Assembly (NCBI RefSeq): GCF_029168945.1 | Contig: NC_083601.1 | Location: 20,674,160 to 20,738,159 of the forward strand | DNA: 64,000 nt | Direction: 5' to 3' | From: Cannabis sativa | Lineage: Eukaryota > Streptophyta > Magnoliopsida > Rosales > Cannabaceae | Shown: positions 24,740 to 38,391 of the stretch, in pieces | Numbering within the stretch: the stretch's first letter is position 1 | Layout of the letters: every line of letters begins with the position of its first letter | Made by a program: the position numbers and the translations under genes | The notes under the pieces: model-generated | Told to the model about the DNA's origin: nothing | Database searches by the model: none | What the model saw: only the letters and a program-made list of their open reading frames with translations

Positions 24740-26572
24740 TGTTGGAAATTATTTTACCAGGATCTTAGATCTACTCACAAGTATGTTGTTTAACACCCTA
24801 AATATGAACTTTCTAAAACGATGAAATAAACACATATAAAGTATGAGAAACCTTACATTGGGTGCAGCGGAATATAATGACTCCTTCCATTCAGATATCT
24901 AGCCCTTGATTCCTTTCTATCGCAGAGTATTATCAAGATTTGAACATGGATCTCTTTCTCTGATTCTTTAGTGCTGAAACTCCTTCTTGCTAAAAGTCTT
25001 TCTTCACGATCTTCCTCACTATGATTGAGGTATCACTTGCTGTGTGTGGGCACTACTCTAACACTAAGAAATTTCGAAATTGAAGAGGGAAGAAAGAGAA
25101 GAAGGTGGCGGCTAGGTATAGAGAGAGAAGGCTCAGGTTTTTCTCTGAAGGAAAAAGTAGAAAGTTAAGTGTAAATTTCCTGAAGCCTTCACTATCTATT
25201 TATAGCATTCCACTAGGGTTAGGTTTGAATTATTTGGCATTAAAATAATGAAAATATCAGAGGATAATTCCTATAAAAGTGGCCGGCCATGCAATGTGGA
25301 TTTGGGCCTCACTTTTTGCAATTTTGCAGTTTTATCTTTTCTGCATCTGATTTTCTCAAAACCGCCAATTTTCTAATTCAACCATTTAAATGCCAATTCT
25401 AACTATTTAATAACTATAAATAATTATTAAATAATATTGTCATTTATCATATTTATTAATTGAACCATACAAAGTACCATAATTAACAAATATGCCCCTA
25501 AAACTCTTTCTTTACAATTTCGCCGTTACTTAGTGAAAAATTCACAAATAGACATAGTCTAAATTGAGAATTATAATTGATTAATCAAAACCAATTATAT
25601 GAGTCTTAAGCAGATCAAGAATTTATAACCTAAATTCACTGACTTATTAATTCTTCGTTGAATCCACGCATAGAACTTAGAATTGCACTCTCAGTATATA
25701 GAATGCTTTATATGTACCACCATATAGAAACATTATTAGTTATCCATTGTTAAAATCCTAATTTGATCAATGATCCTCTATATGAATGATCTACACTGTA
25801 AAGGGATTAGATTACCGTTACACCCTACAATGTATTTAATCCTTAAAACACTTAACCCCGTATAAATGATATTTCAGCTTATGTGAAATGAGTACTCCAC
25901 CATTTGTTTTCGTTTGGTCAAGCTCGAAGGAGATCATCCTTTACTTACTATTCGCCAGATAGAAGCTATAGATTCCATGTTTATGTTAGCGCTCCCACTC
26001 AATTGCACTACCGTGTTCCCAAAATGTACGTATCACCCTGACCCAAAAGTAGGCTTAACTAACAAATCAAAGAACACGAATAGCCTCTTGAGATTGAGCC
26101 TAATCATAACAGGATTAAGATCATTTGATCTAGGATCAACTAGGCGATATTGACTTGAATAGATATTACGGTAAGTTTAATAAATCTAAGTCAAAGTTCA
26201 ATATCGGTCCCTTCCGATGCATACTCCATGCATCCAACCTGAGCTTTACTTTAACCAATGCTCTAGAAAGAACATAACATTTCTCCAAATGCAAGTAAAC
26301 TCTGTTGTAGATTATCATATCAGTAAAACCCTATGTCTGATAAATCTAGGAAACTTTATTCACATAGTCATGTTTACTTTCCAATATGTTGACAACACAA
26401 TAAACAGGATCAAGTATGTGAAAAGGGTTTCAGATGAATTCATACATTATGTACACATAATCATGAAATAAATCATGTGAACCATGCAACATTAAATGTT
26501 ATTTCTGATCTATATTAATAAGTAAATCTGATTATATTGAAATGAGTTTTATTTAGGGCATAAAACCCAACA
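24740..26572 (-). repeat. 3' LTR of the copia complex (subfamily A)
   Basis: 1833 bp with TG...CA ends, nearly identical by eye to 34635-38386 once the nested solo LTR is removed. Just outside its right end, aactcccacttgcactaat (26573-26591) reads on the minus strand as gtgcaagtgggagtt, the polypurine tract. The 79-aa open frame at 25914-26153 is repeated in the other LTR, but it is antisense LTR sequence and not a gene. Confidence 0.88.
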
Positions 26573-28264
26573 AACTCCCACTTGCACTAATATAAAACAA
26601 AAAGTGCGTTTCAAATAATCTCAACACCTTGATATACAAATCAAGTGTAGTAATAGTAAACTCCACGTAATAGGATCTGAAAGGTTGAATTAAACACAAC
26701 CTTTTCTCCACCATTACTCTTCCTTAATCACAAAATCATTGATAATGTGAAATTCCTCTCTATATGTTTACTCTTTTTGGGATACTGGATTCTATACCTT
26801 TGGCAACTACTTTTGGTTAATCAGGAAATAACACTAGTAGTTTAGGCAATTTGGGATGATGCCAAAGATGTATAGAACTTTTCTTAGATTGAATAAGTAC
26901 CTTTCCTGCAACTTTAACATTCAGTCCCTTTCTGGTAGACCTAGAGACTTCAGATAGGTTTTTACACTTCTCCAAAATCACTATTCCACCCCCAGAGTAA
27001 TCACCATCTTATCAGAAAGATTTTCTAGAACAAAGGCAAATCTCAAAATCTGATGTGGTGTAGTCTAAGAGTTTTAAATACACCCTTATTGACTAACATA
27101 TAGTTCCTCTTCTTAATCTTAAGATTTACTTGATTGTCTTCCAATGTTCTTCTCCTGGATTAATTTGATACCTACACATTACTCCCACTCAACAGCAGGT
27201 GTCTGGTCTAAGGCATACAAAAGCATATCTAAGACCTCTCACTGTTGATTTAAGAAATTCTTTCATGGCTTTATCTTTTCTGGAATAGTTGAGACTTTTC
27301 CTTAAATAAATAAAATCTATGCCTAGAAGTCGAGAAGCTTCTATAGATTGCCACTAGAAAGAAAATGCTTCAGCATCTTACTAAAGTAAGTTGCTTACAT
27401 TAGAGTAAGTAATTACCAGGTATACCACAAGCCATAGGTTTAGATAAAATCAAACCTATAATACTAGGAACAGGAAGTTTTGTTAAGTCCATTGAATAGA
27501 CTTATTAACGAAAATTTCCTTTTATGTCCTTGTAATAGAGAACTTTAGGTTACTCCATGTGAATGGATTAAACCATAGTTCTATTGGCTTTTCTTCTTAG
27601 TTTCTTATTTTGACAATCCATTACTTGTTTAAACTCACAATGGATTTTAATCACTAGTGTCTCCCAAGTCATAAGAAGGTGAGTTCCTAGAAACTCTCCT
27701 ACTACGACAAGGTACCGTGAATTATGTCTAAGAAAACTAAATGGTATTGACCTCTTCGGTTGTGACAAGACAACAGAGGCAGTGGGATCATCATATGTCA
27801 AATAAGATGATAGAACACTTTTGGAATCAAGAAATAAATATCTCCTTTATTTGCTACTTTATTTTCAAACTTAGTCATTTTCTTAGAAAAGTAGTATTTG
27901 TTTAAACAAACACTTTCTTATCTATTGACTATGGGATGGTCCACCCCTAATCACTTAGAATAGCTAACAAACCATGGTTAACAGTTCTAGCTTTTCTTAA
28001 GATTTTGATTAGGTCATCCATGAATCTAGTAATGATTTACATTAAGTATACAACCATTACATCATTTTGAAATTGTATTACCATAGAGGGACTTAGGCAA
28101 CGACTAGTAACTAATCATCAATATGCAAATCGAAATTTCTGGAGAGGAAAGTTTGGATATAATTCAAAAATCAATTTAATGATCTTTGAAATGCATATCT
28201 ACTAACTATTTCTCCACCCCTATCAGTTCGCAAGATCTTTAACCACTTACCTTAATGGTGTTCC
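26573..28264 (-). pseudogene. Copia pol remnant within the complex
   Basis: The reverse strand near 27265-27130 reads FLKSTVRGLRYAFVCLRPDT, then VGVMCRYQINPGEEHWKTIK across one stop codon. That is the copia RT C-terminal block (RPDI..AVG..SRYQ.NPG..HW). Stops and frame changes occur throughout and no longer frame survives. The remnant ends abruptly at 28264, where the extra LTR begins. Confidence 0.7.
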
Positions 28265-30174
28265 TGTTGGATATTTATTTTACCAGGATCTTAGATCTAC
28301 TCACAAGTATGTTGTTTAAACACCCTAAATATGAACTTTCTAAAACGATAAAATAAACACATATAAAGTTAAGAAAACCTTACATTGATGCAGCGGAATT
28401 AATATCTCCTTCCACTCAGATCTCTAACCCTTGTATCCTTTCTGTAGCAGAGTATAATCAAGATTTGAGCCAGAATGTCCTTCTTCTTCAAGTTTGATCC
28501 TTCACAGTCTTCCAATCTATGATTGAGTTACTGCTTGCTGTGTGTGGGCACTTACTCTTTCACTAGGGTTCAAAATTTATGAAGAGAGAAAAGAGAGGGA
28601 TGGTTTCGGCCAGGTATAGAAAGTGGGGAAGGCTCAGTTTTTCTGAAGAGAGAAATTTCTGTCAGAAAACTTATGAAATCATGTGAAAACTTGTGATTTG
28701 ACTGAGCCATCACTTTCTATTTATAGGCAACTACTAGGTTTAGGTTAGGAATTATTTGGCATTAAAATAATGAAAAAATCAATTTGAAACTCCACAATAA
28801 GTGGCCGGCCATGGTGTGTTAGTGGGCCCCACTTGATTTTGCAATTTTATCAAATTTTATTTCTATTTTCTCAAAAACGCTAATTTTCCAATTCTAACCT
28901 TTTAAATGCCAAAACTAATTATTTAATAATTAAAATAGATTATTAAATAATATTGTCATTTAATTTAATTATTAACTAGACATATAAAGTCCATTAATAA
29001 ATAAATAAACCTAGAATCTCTTTTCTTTACAATTTCACTCCTGTTTAGTGAAAATTCATAAAATTAGACATAGTCTAACTTTAGAATTATAATTGATCAA
29101 TCACGAATCAATTAATGAGTCTTACAAGCAGAATGTTCTCAACTAGAATGGGGACCATGGATCTATATGCTGAGCTTCCAATAAGTGAACCAAATTTACC
29201 AAGTAAATTCCTACTTATTAATTCTTCGTTGAATCCACTCTTAGAACTTAGAATTGCACTCTCAGACTTATATAGAGCATATTATATGTTCCACGATATC
29301 AATATGCTATCTCATTTAACCATTGTTATAATCTTATTGTGATTTAAAGATCCTCTATATAGATGATCTACATCGAGATGGGATTTCTTTACCGTTCTCA
29401 CCCCTCAATGTATTTTGCCCCTTAAAACACTTAGCTACCTGTAAATGGTGTTTAGTGATCTAATGATTAGTCAGTTAAACAAGAGCTCATCCATTTACTT
29501 CTATTTGCTAAGCTCGAAGGGAATCATCACTTGACTTCTATACACCAGTAGAAGCTATAGATTCCATATTTATGTTCAGCACTCCCACTCAATCATACTA
29601 TCATGTTCCAAAAATATACGTATCACCCTGACCTAAAAGTAGGCTTAACTAATAAATCAAAGAACATGAATAGCACTCCTGAGTTGAGCGTAAGCATATC
29701 AGGATTTAGATTCTTTTAATCTTAAGATCAACTACTGATATTGACTTGGAAAGATATATATAACGGTAAGTTTGTAATATCTTAACTTAGTTGCAATATC
29801 GGTCCAGTCCAATGTATACTCCATACATTCAAAACTAGTATACTTTACTAATGTCCTGGAAAGAACATAACACTTACTCCAAGTGTAAGTATACATCATC
29901 GCTGATTATCACATTAGTGTAAATCCAATAACACTGATGAAACAGGGACCAAGTCTTTTGATTCATATGATCACAATCACATTCCACTGTGTTGACGATA
30001 CTGTAATTGTGAATAAACATATGATCTGGATTTAACTGATTTTGTGTGTAAATGTAATAAACATATTTAAACCATTAGCATGTAAAATTCATGCAAACAT
30101 CAATCACTTCAAATTTCTTATATTGATAACTAATCAGATTGTAAAGAGTTTTATTTAGGGCATAAAACCCAACA
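28265..30174 (-). repeat. Extra copia LTR (subfamily B) inside the complex
   Basis: 1910 bp from tgttggatattt to aacccaaca. It is followed by its own polypurine tract in plus-strand form (aactcccacttgcactaac), so it is the 3' LTR of a second element. It matches the solo LTR at 35110-37001 better than the outer A-type LTRs (for example gttggatattt at the end rather than gttggaaatt), and in the opposite orientation. Its own 5' LTR is missing. Confidence 0.85.
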
Positions 30175-31489
30175 AACTCCCACTTGCACTAACATAAAAC
30201 AAACTGTGCAAATAGGTCAATCTGATGTCTTGATCTTCAGATCAAGTGTAGTATATTTGAATCCACCCAAACTTCTGGAAACTAGTTCATAAATTCACTT
30301 ATGAAAAATAAATAATTAGCAACTTAAAAATTTCCTTTGAGAATATATTTATTGAGTTCGAAAATTTAAAGTATATAAAAATACAATTTTCGAAAATAAT
30401 AAAATAGAAAAGAAATACTTCAAGCAAAAATATCACCTATCTAGATATTCTTTTGACTAGTTAATTCAATTTCTAATAATATATTTTAAATTTATTTATT
30501 TTAAATTAATCAATAGAAGAAAAAATCATTGATTTAAGTTGGCCCAAGAATTAATTAAAATAAATAATTAGTTTACAACTCAATCTATTTTTCAAGATAA
30601 ATTCAAAAAATATTGCATAAATAAAATGCAATTTTCGAAATTGATTAATAAAATAAAGAAAAAATATATATATTTTGAAAATTATTTAAATTTAAGTTGA
30701 AAAATTAAATTTCAACTTAAAAATAATTTTCTATTTAATTAAGTGTCATGAAAAATAAATAAATATTTAAGTATCATGATGAGAATCAACTTAGATATTT
30801 AAATTTTTCAAGTTAATTAAATGTATTAAAATTCAAGAAATAATAATTAATTGTAGAGAAGGCTTAATTATTAATTTCTAGTTTAATACTAGGAAAAATA
30901 TACTTAAAATTGTACCAAAATTAATTATTTAAATAATTAATTTCACAATGTATAATATTTTCCCATCTAGATATTAGAAATAAGTAGTCTAGAAATTACT
31001 ATCTAGAAAATATCTTATTTGACTAAGTATCTTTTCAACAAAAATTTGAAAACTATCTAATTTAAGCTATATAGAAAAAATCTAAAACTTAAATAATTTC
31101 AAATTTAAATTTAATTAAATATCAAAAATCAAGTTATAACCACTTAATTTGAAGATGTCTTTTTAAGTTAATATTCGAAAAGATATTAACCTAAAAAATA
31201 TCTAAAATATTTCATTTTAAGTTAATATTCGAAAAGATATTAACTTAAAAAATATCTTAAGAATCTTTAATAACTAATGCCTAGGATTCCTCAACTTAAT
31301 TTAAAAATTTAAATAAAATATTTAAATTTAAGTTAGATAAGAAAAATCAGTTGATACAACTAATTTATAACTTAAATAGGAATATTTAATTAAATAAGCT
31401 CCAGAAAAAATCTAGTTAGTTAAAATTCTATATTTAATTAAATACAAGAAAAATACAAATAGTTTGTCTAGAAACAATATCTAAAACTA

Positions 31490-34240
31490 AAAGTGTTTTT
31501 CTTAAAATTAACTTTAAAATATTAAAATGAAAATAAATTTTCATATATTTTAAAAGTTAATTATGTTGCTAATTCAATTTTATTAGGTCAAACTAATATA
31601 ATTAACCTAGTACAGTTATTCAAATCAGGCAAATGGGCCTTCACAATTAGGGTAGTTCATGTGAGGGGGTGCTGGGTTCAGTATGTCGTACCCACTTCTA
31701 TGGCTCCCAACTTTCACACAAGGCCCAAAAGAGAGGAATTTAACCTTAAAATAAATAACTGTTATTAATTGAATGGGTCTAATAACTAAATGGACCTAAA
31801 TAAAATCTATCATAATGTGACATTTTATTTAGCAACAACCTATATGCATCTATATAATAAAATAAACACATAGGCTCACACGGGTACACACTTGGATGGA
31901 TCCTATCATGTTGCTAGGTCATACACAGATGAAAGAAGATTGTAAAATTTACATGTTACAAATTATTAACTTGACCAAAGGAGCCATGAGTTAAAATCAG
32001 ATCATTAGATCTGTCAACAAGTTAACCATGGGTATTTGCAATCAAGTAATAATAGGTTTTGAAAACTTACACACAAGCTAAAACCATATACTCCTGCAAC
32101 AAGGTTAGCTGGATAGTTGGAAGTAGGATTTATTTAATTTTAAATAAATAAATTTCGAAAATAAATTAAATAAATAAATAAATATTTTATTTTGAAAAAT
32201 AAAATAAATTATAATATTAATTTATTTTTCGAAAAATAAAATAAAATAAAATTTAATTTTCGGAAAAATTAAAAAAAAAATTATTTATTTTTCAAAAATA
32301 AAAAAAAAAATTAAATTTCGAAATTATTAAAATAATATTTAAAATTAAACCTACAATTTTAAAAAATTAGGTTTCAACTAACCTAAATATCATTTCAAAA
32401 TTTGCTAACTACTTTTAAAAATTAAATGTTATTTTATAAATAAAAATTAAATAAATATTAGAAAAGATAAATTAAATATCTTTTTCAGATTTTAAATTTA
32501 ATTTAAATAAATAAAATAAGAAAATTTAAAAGTTAGCAAAATATCTTACATCTATTTAAAATTACATGATTATAGTTATCTTATTTTAAATTTAAATAAG
32601 GTCAAAATATTTAAAAAAAAAAAATTAATTTTAAAAAAAAAATTAATATCTGACCTTAAATTTTTTTAAAAAAAAAGATAAGATATAATCAAATTTAAAA
32701 ATAAGATAAATAATTAAGCAAAAAGATAGATATTTACTAAATTTTAAATTCACACTACACTAATATCATGAATTAAAATTAAAAAATATTAAATTAATTC
32801 ATTATGATAATTAGAGTTGAATTAGGAATAGTAAATCTATAAATACAAAACTACACAAAAAATCGGAACTTAATTCCATGAAAAAGTATGAAAAAATGAA
32901 GAAAATACATATAGTTTAGCTTAGAATATAAAATTCTTTAAACTATGGTTTTCTTAAATTAATTTCAAAATAAATGAAATTAATTATGTTGCTAATCAAT
33001 TTTATTAGGTTAAACTAATTTAATTAACCTAGTACAGTTATTCAAATCAGGCAAATGGGCCTTCACAATTGGGGTGGTTCATGTGAGGGGGTGCTGGGTT
33101 CAGTATGTCGTACCCACTTCTATGGCTCCCAACTCTCACACAAGGCCCAAAAGAGATGAATTTAACCTTAAGATGAACAACTGTTATTAATTGAATAGGC
33201 CCAAAACTAAATGGGCCTAAATAAATCTATCAAGAACTATGATATTTTATTTAGCAACAACAACCTATATGCATCTATAATAAAATTAAACACATAGGCT
33301 CACACAGACACACAATTTGGATGGATTCTATCATGTTGCTAGGTCATACACAGATGAAAGAAGATTGTAAATATACCTGTTACAAATTATTTACTTGACC
33401 AAGGGAACCATGAGTTAAAACCAGATCATTGGATCTGTCAACAAGTTAACCATGGCTATTTGCAATCAAGCAATAATAGGTTTTAAAAACTTACAAACAA
33501 GCTAAAACATATACACCTGCAACAAGGTTAGTTGGATAGTTGGATGTAGGATTTATTTAATTTTAAATAAATAATTTCGAAAAATTAATTAAATAAAAAA
33601 AAATTATTTTCAAAAAAATAATAAAATAAAATAAAATTTAAATATTTTTCGAAATTAATATAATAATATTTAAAATTAAACCTACAATTTTGAAAAATTA
33701 GGTTTCAACCAACCTAAATATCATTTCAAAATATGCTAACTACTTTTAAAAATTTAATGTTATTTTATAAATAAAAATTAAATAAAAAATTAAAAAAAGA
33801 TAAATAAATATCTTTTTCAAATTTTAAATGTAATTTAAATAAATAAAATAACAAAATTTAAAAGTTAGCAAAATATCTTACATCTATTTAAAATTACATG
33901 ATTATAGTTATCTTTATTTTAAATTTAAATAAGGTCAAATTATTTAAAAAAAAAATAAATCAAAAAATTTAATATCTGACCATAAATTTAAAAATAATAT
34001 AAGATATAATCAAATTTAAAAATAAGATAGATAATTAAGCAATAAAGATAGATATTTACTATTTTCAAATTCAAATTACACTAATATCATGAATCAAATT
34101 AAAAAACATTAATTAATTTAATTATGATAATTAGTTATGAATTAGGAATAGTAAATGTATAAATACAGAACTACACAAAAAATCGAAAGTTAAATCCATG
34201 AAATAGCATGAAAAATCGAAGAAAAACGAAAAAAATACGA
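31490..34240. repeat. Direct duplication, about 1.4-kb unit, two copies
   Basis: The anchor sequence ttaattatgttgctaat occurs at 31557 and 32980, followed in both by the same long text (caggcaaatgggccttcac, gagggggtgctgggttcag, catgttgctaggtcatac, ctaacctaaatatcatttc). The period is about 1423 bases. The second copy runs into the GC-rich leader. Neither copy has a convincing frame. Confidence 0.9.
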
Positions 34241-34616
34241 GTTGTATGGACGGTATGTTGTGCATACCCGTCCGCGCGCTTAATGAGGGTGCATGGGCGA
34301 GAGGACACGACGCAGGGAGGATTTGCATGAAATTCGCGCGCGTGTCCCTGTTGCTCAATCCCGAAATTTTTCCGAAACTTCAAAAAATCATAACTAATTC
34401 AAATTAAATCAAAATTGAGTTCTGTAAAAAGGTAACTTGCTTAATTTTTTCCATACTATCCAATAAAAATAATTTCAGCAACAGATATTCAATTATTTTT
34501 CACGAAAATTCACAAACATCAATCAATCATCAAATAACACTCAATACAACATGATACCATCCAAAACATCAAACAATCGTTTTAAAGTCCAAATTTCTTG
34601 CAAGCAAATCAATTAC

Positions 34617-34632
34617 CATGGCTCTGAGGCCA
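34617..34632 (-). promoter_or_regulatory. Primer-binding site of the copia complex
   Basis: The minus strand reads TGGCCTCAGAGCCATG, two bases beyond the LTR end. Ten of the first 12 bases fit the TGGTATCAGAGC complement of initiator methionine tRNA, used by most plant copia elements. Confidence 0.75.
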
Positions 34633-34634
34633 GT

Positions 34635-37600
34635 TGTTGGAAATTATTTTACCAGAATCTTAGATCTACTCACAAGTATGTTGTTTAACACCCTAAATAT
34701 GAACTTTCTAAAACGATTGAAATAAACACATATAAAGTACGAGAAACCTTACATTGGGTGCAGCGGTATATAATGACTCCTTCCTTTCAGATATCTAGCC
34801 CTTGATTCCTTTCTGTCGCAGAGTATTATCAAGATCTGAACCTGGATCTCTTTATCTGATTCTTTAGTGCTGAAACTCCTTCTTGCTGAAAGTCTTTCTT
34901 CACGATCTTCCTCACTATGATTGAGGTATCACTTGCTGTGTGTGGGCACTACTCTAACACTAAGAAATTTCGAAATTGAAGAGGGAAGAAAGAGAAGAAG
35001 CTGGCGGCTAGGCATAGAGAGAGAAGGCTCAGGTTTTTCTTTGAAGGAAAAAGTAGAAAGTTAAGTGTAAATTTCCTGAAGCCTTCACTATCTATTTATA
35101 GCATTCCACTGTTGGGTTTTATGCCCTAAATAAAACTCTTTACAATCTGATTAGTTATCAATATAAGAAATTTGAAGTGATTAATGTTTGCATGAATTTT
35201 ACATGCTAATGGTTTAATATGTTTATTACATTCATACACACAAAATCAGTTAAATCCAGATCATATGTTTATTCACAATTACAGTATCGTCAACACAGTG
35301 GAATGTAATTGTGATCATATGAATCAAAAGAATAAGTCCTTGTTTCATCAGTGTTATTGAATTTACACTAATGTGATAATCAACGATGATGTGTACTTAC
35401 ACTTGGAGTAAGTGTTATGTTCTTTCCAGGACATTAGTAAAGTATACTAGTTTCGAATGTATGGAGTATACATTGGACTGGACCGATATTGCAACTAAGT
35501 TAAGATATTACAAACTTACCGTTATATATCTTTCCATGTCAATATCAGTAGTTGATCTTAAGATTAAAAGAATCTAAATCCTGATATGCTTAGGCTCAAC
35601 TCAGGAGTGCTATTCATGTTCTTTGATTTATTAGTTAAGCCTACTTTTGGGTCAGGGTGATACGTATATTTTGGGAACATGATAGTATGATTGAGTGGGA
35701 GTGCTGAACATAAATATGGAATCTATAGCTTCTACTGGTGTATAGAAGTCAAGTGATGATTCCCTTCGAGCTTAGCAAATAGAAGTAAATGGATGAGCTC
35801 TTGTTTAACTGACTAATTATTAGATCATTAAACACCATTTACAGGTAGCTAAGTGTTTTAAGGGGCAAAATACATTGAGGGGTGAGAACGGTAAAATTAT
35901 CCCATCTCGATGTAGATCATCTATATAGAGGATCTTTAAATCACAATAAGATTATAACAATGGTTAAATGAGATAGCATATTGATATCGTGGAACATATA
36001 ATATGCTCTATATAAGTCTGAGAGTGCAATTCTAAGTTCTAAGAGTGGATTCAACGAAGAATTAATAAGTAGGAATTTACTTGGTAAATTTGGTTCACTT
36101 ATTGGAAGCTCAACATATAGATCCATGGTCCCCATTCTAGTTGAGAACATTCTTCTTGTAAGACTCATTAATTGATTCGTGGTTGATCAATTATAATTCT
36201 AAAGTTAGACTATGTCTAATTTGTGAATTTTCACTAAGCAGGGGTGAAATTGTAAAGAAAAGAGATTCTAGGTTTATTTATTTATTAATGGACTTTATAT
36301 GTCTAGTTAATAATTAAATTAAATGACAATATTATTTAATAATCTATTTTAGTTATTAAATAATTAGTTTTGGCATTTAAAAGGTTAGAATTAGAAAATT
36401 GACGTTTTTGAGAAAATAGAAATAAAATTTGTGAAAACTGCAAAATCAAGTGGGCCCATAAACTACACCATGGCCGGCCACTTGTTTGACTTTTTCAAAT
36501 TTATATTTTCATTATTTTAATGCCAAATAATTCCTAACCTAAACCTAGTAGTTGCCTATAAATAGAAAGTGTTGGCTCAGTCAAAACACACATTCATTAG
36601 TTTTCTGACAGAAATTTCTCTCTTCAGAAAAACTGAGCCTTCCCTATTCTCTTCTATTGGCCGAACCCCTCTCTTCTCTTTTCCTCTTCTATATTTCGAC
36701 CCTAGTGAAAGAGTGAGTGCCCACACACAGCAAGCATTAACTCAATCATAGATTGGAAGACTGTGAAGGATCAAACTCAAAGAGAAGGACATTCGGGCTC
36801 AGATCTTGATTATACTCTGCGACAGAAAGGATACAAGGGTTAGAGATCTGAGTGGAAGGAGACATTAATTCCGCTACATCAATGTAAGGGTTTCTTAACT
36901 TTATATGTGTTTATTTTATCGTTTTAGAAAGTTCATATTTAGGGTGTTAAACAACATACTTGTGAGTAGATCTAAGATCCTGGTAAAACAAATATCCAAC
37001 ATCCACTAGGGTTAGGTTTGAATTATTTGGCATTAAAATAATGAAAATATCAGAGGATAATTCCTATAAAAGTGGTCGGCCATGCAATGTGGATTTGGGC
37101 CTCACTTTTTGTAATTTTGCAGTTTTATCTTTTCTGCATCTGATTTTCTCAAAAACGCTAATTTTCTAATTCAACCATTTAAATGCCAATTCTAACTATT
37201 TAATAATTATAAATAATTATTAAATAATATTGTCATTTATCATATTTATTAATTGAACCATACAAAGTACCATAATTAACAAATATGCCCCTAAAACTCT
37301 TTCTTTACAATTTCGCCCTTACTTAGTGAAAAATTCATAAATAGACATAATCTAAATTGAGAATTATAATTGATTAATCAAAAGCAATTATATGAGTCTT
37401 ACAAACAATATTATCTCAACTAGTGGGGGGACCATGGGTCTATATAACCGAGCTTCCAATAAGCAAATCAAGAATTTATAACCTAAATTCACTGACTTAT
37501 TAATTCTTCGTTGAATCCCCGCATAGAACTTAGAATTGCACTCTCAGTATATAGAATGCTCTATATGTTCCACCATATAGACACATCATTAGTTATCCAT

Positions 37601-38386
37601 TGTTATAATCCTAATTTGATCAATGATCCTCTATATGAATGATCTACACTGTAAAGGGATTAGATTACCGTTACACCCTACAATGTATTTAATCCTTAAA
37701 ACACTTAACCCCGTATAAATGATATTTCAGCTTATGTGAAATGAGTACTCCACCATTTATTTTCGTTTGGTCAAGCTCGAAGGAGATCATCCTTTACTTA
37801 CTATTCGCCAGATAGAAGCTATAGATTCTATGTTTATGTTAGCGCTCCCACTCAATTGCACTACCGTGTTCCCAAAATGTACGTATCACCTTGACCCAAA
37901 AGTAGGCTTAACTAACAAATCAAAGAACACGAATAGCCTCTTGAGATTGAGCCTAATCATAACAGGATTAAGATCATTTGATCTAGGATCAACTAGGCGA
38001 TATTGACTTGAATAGATATTACGGTAAGTTTAATAAATCTAAGTCAAAGTTCAATATCGGTCCCTTCCGATGCATACTCCATGCATCCAACCTGAGCTTT
38101 ACTTTAACCAATGCTCTGGAAAGAACATAGCATTTCTCCAAATGCAAGTAAACTCTGTTGTACATTATCATATCAGTAAAACCCTATGTCTGATAAATCT
38201 AGGAAACTTTATTCACATAGTCATGTTTACTTTCCAATATGTTGACAACACAATAAACAGGATCTATATTATGTATACATAATAAATCATGTAAACCATG
38301 CAACATTAAATGTTATTTCTGATCTATATTAATAAGTAAATCTGATTATATTGAAATGAGTTTTATTTAGGGCATAAAACCCAACA
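34635..38386 (-). repeat. 5' LTR of the copia complex (subfamily A), interrupted
   Basis: Same ends and text as 24740-26572, with an 1892-bp solo LTR plus a 5-bp duplication inserted at 35110. Without the insertion it is 1855 bp. Confidence 0.88.
35110..37001 (+). mobile_element. Solo copia LTR (subfamily B) nested in the 5' LTR
   Basis: Starts tgttgggttttatgcc and ends aatatccaaca, flanked by perfect tccac duplications (35105-35109, 37002-37006). The left A-type LTR shows the uninterrupted site (gcattccactaggg near 25205). It is in the opposite orientation to the surrounding element and is an inverted copy of 28265-30174. Confidence 0.95.
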
Positions 38387-38391
38387 CAAAC

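Larger units (their letters stand above)
30175..34634 (-). mobile_element. Non-coding, LARD-like interior of the second copia element
   Basis: Very AT-rich, without any gag or pol wording. It contains a direct duplication of about 1.4 kb (31490-34240) and a shorter one near 31150-31260 (two copies of gttaatattcgaaaagatat). Near the 5' end of the element (34240-34380) it becomes GC-rich (gcgcgcg words) and then reaches the primer-binding site. Long conserved non-coding interiors between functional LTR, PBS and PPT signals are typical of large retrotransposon derivatives that borrow proteins from others. Confidence 0.65.
24740..38386 (-). mobile_element. Composite Ty1/copia element, 13.6 kb, with 5-bp TSD
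   Basis: The outer ends are tgttggaaatt and aacccaaca, with caaac on both sides (24735-24739, 38387-38391). The duplicated block near 54950 shows the intact target (gatcgaaacaccc). On the minus strand the order is: 5' LTR (38386-34635, itself hit by a solo LTR), a primer-binding site, 4.5 kb of non-coding sequence, an extra LTR of a sister subfamily (30174-28265), a remnant of copia pol (28264-26573), a polypurine tract and the 3' LTR (26572-24740). The extra internal LTR, with its own adjoining polypurine tract, shows that a second element entered the first and that part of both was later deleted. The whole is dead. Confidence 0.88.

Noticed and set aside
25914..26153. 79-aa frame conserved at 37767-38006
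   Set aside because: The conservation is explained by both copies being LTRs of one copia element, and the frame is antisense to it.
29115..29342. 75-aa frame also found inverted at 35941-36168
   Set aside because: It belongs to the two inverted B-type LTRs and has no protein features.
35105..38386. Possibility that the internal solo LTR at 35110 is part of a normal LTR
   Set aside because: Perfect tccac duplications, TG...CA ends and the uninterrupted left LTR show it is a separate insertion.
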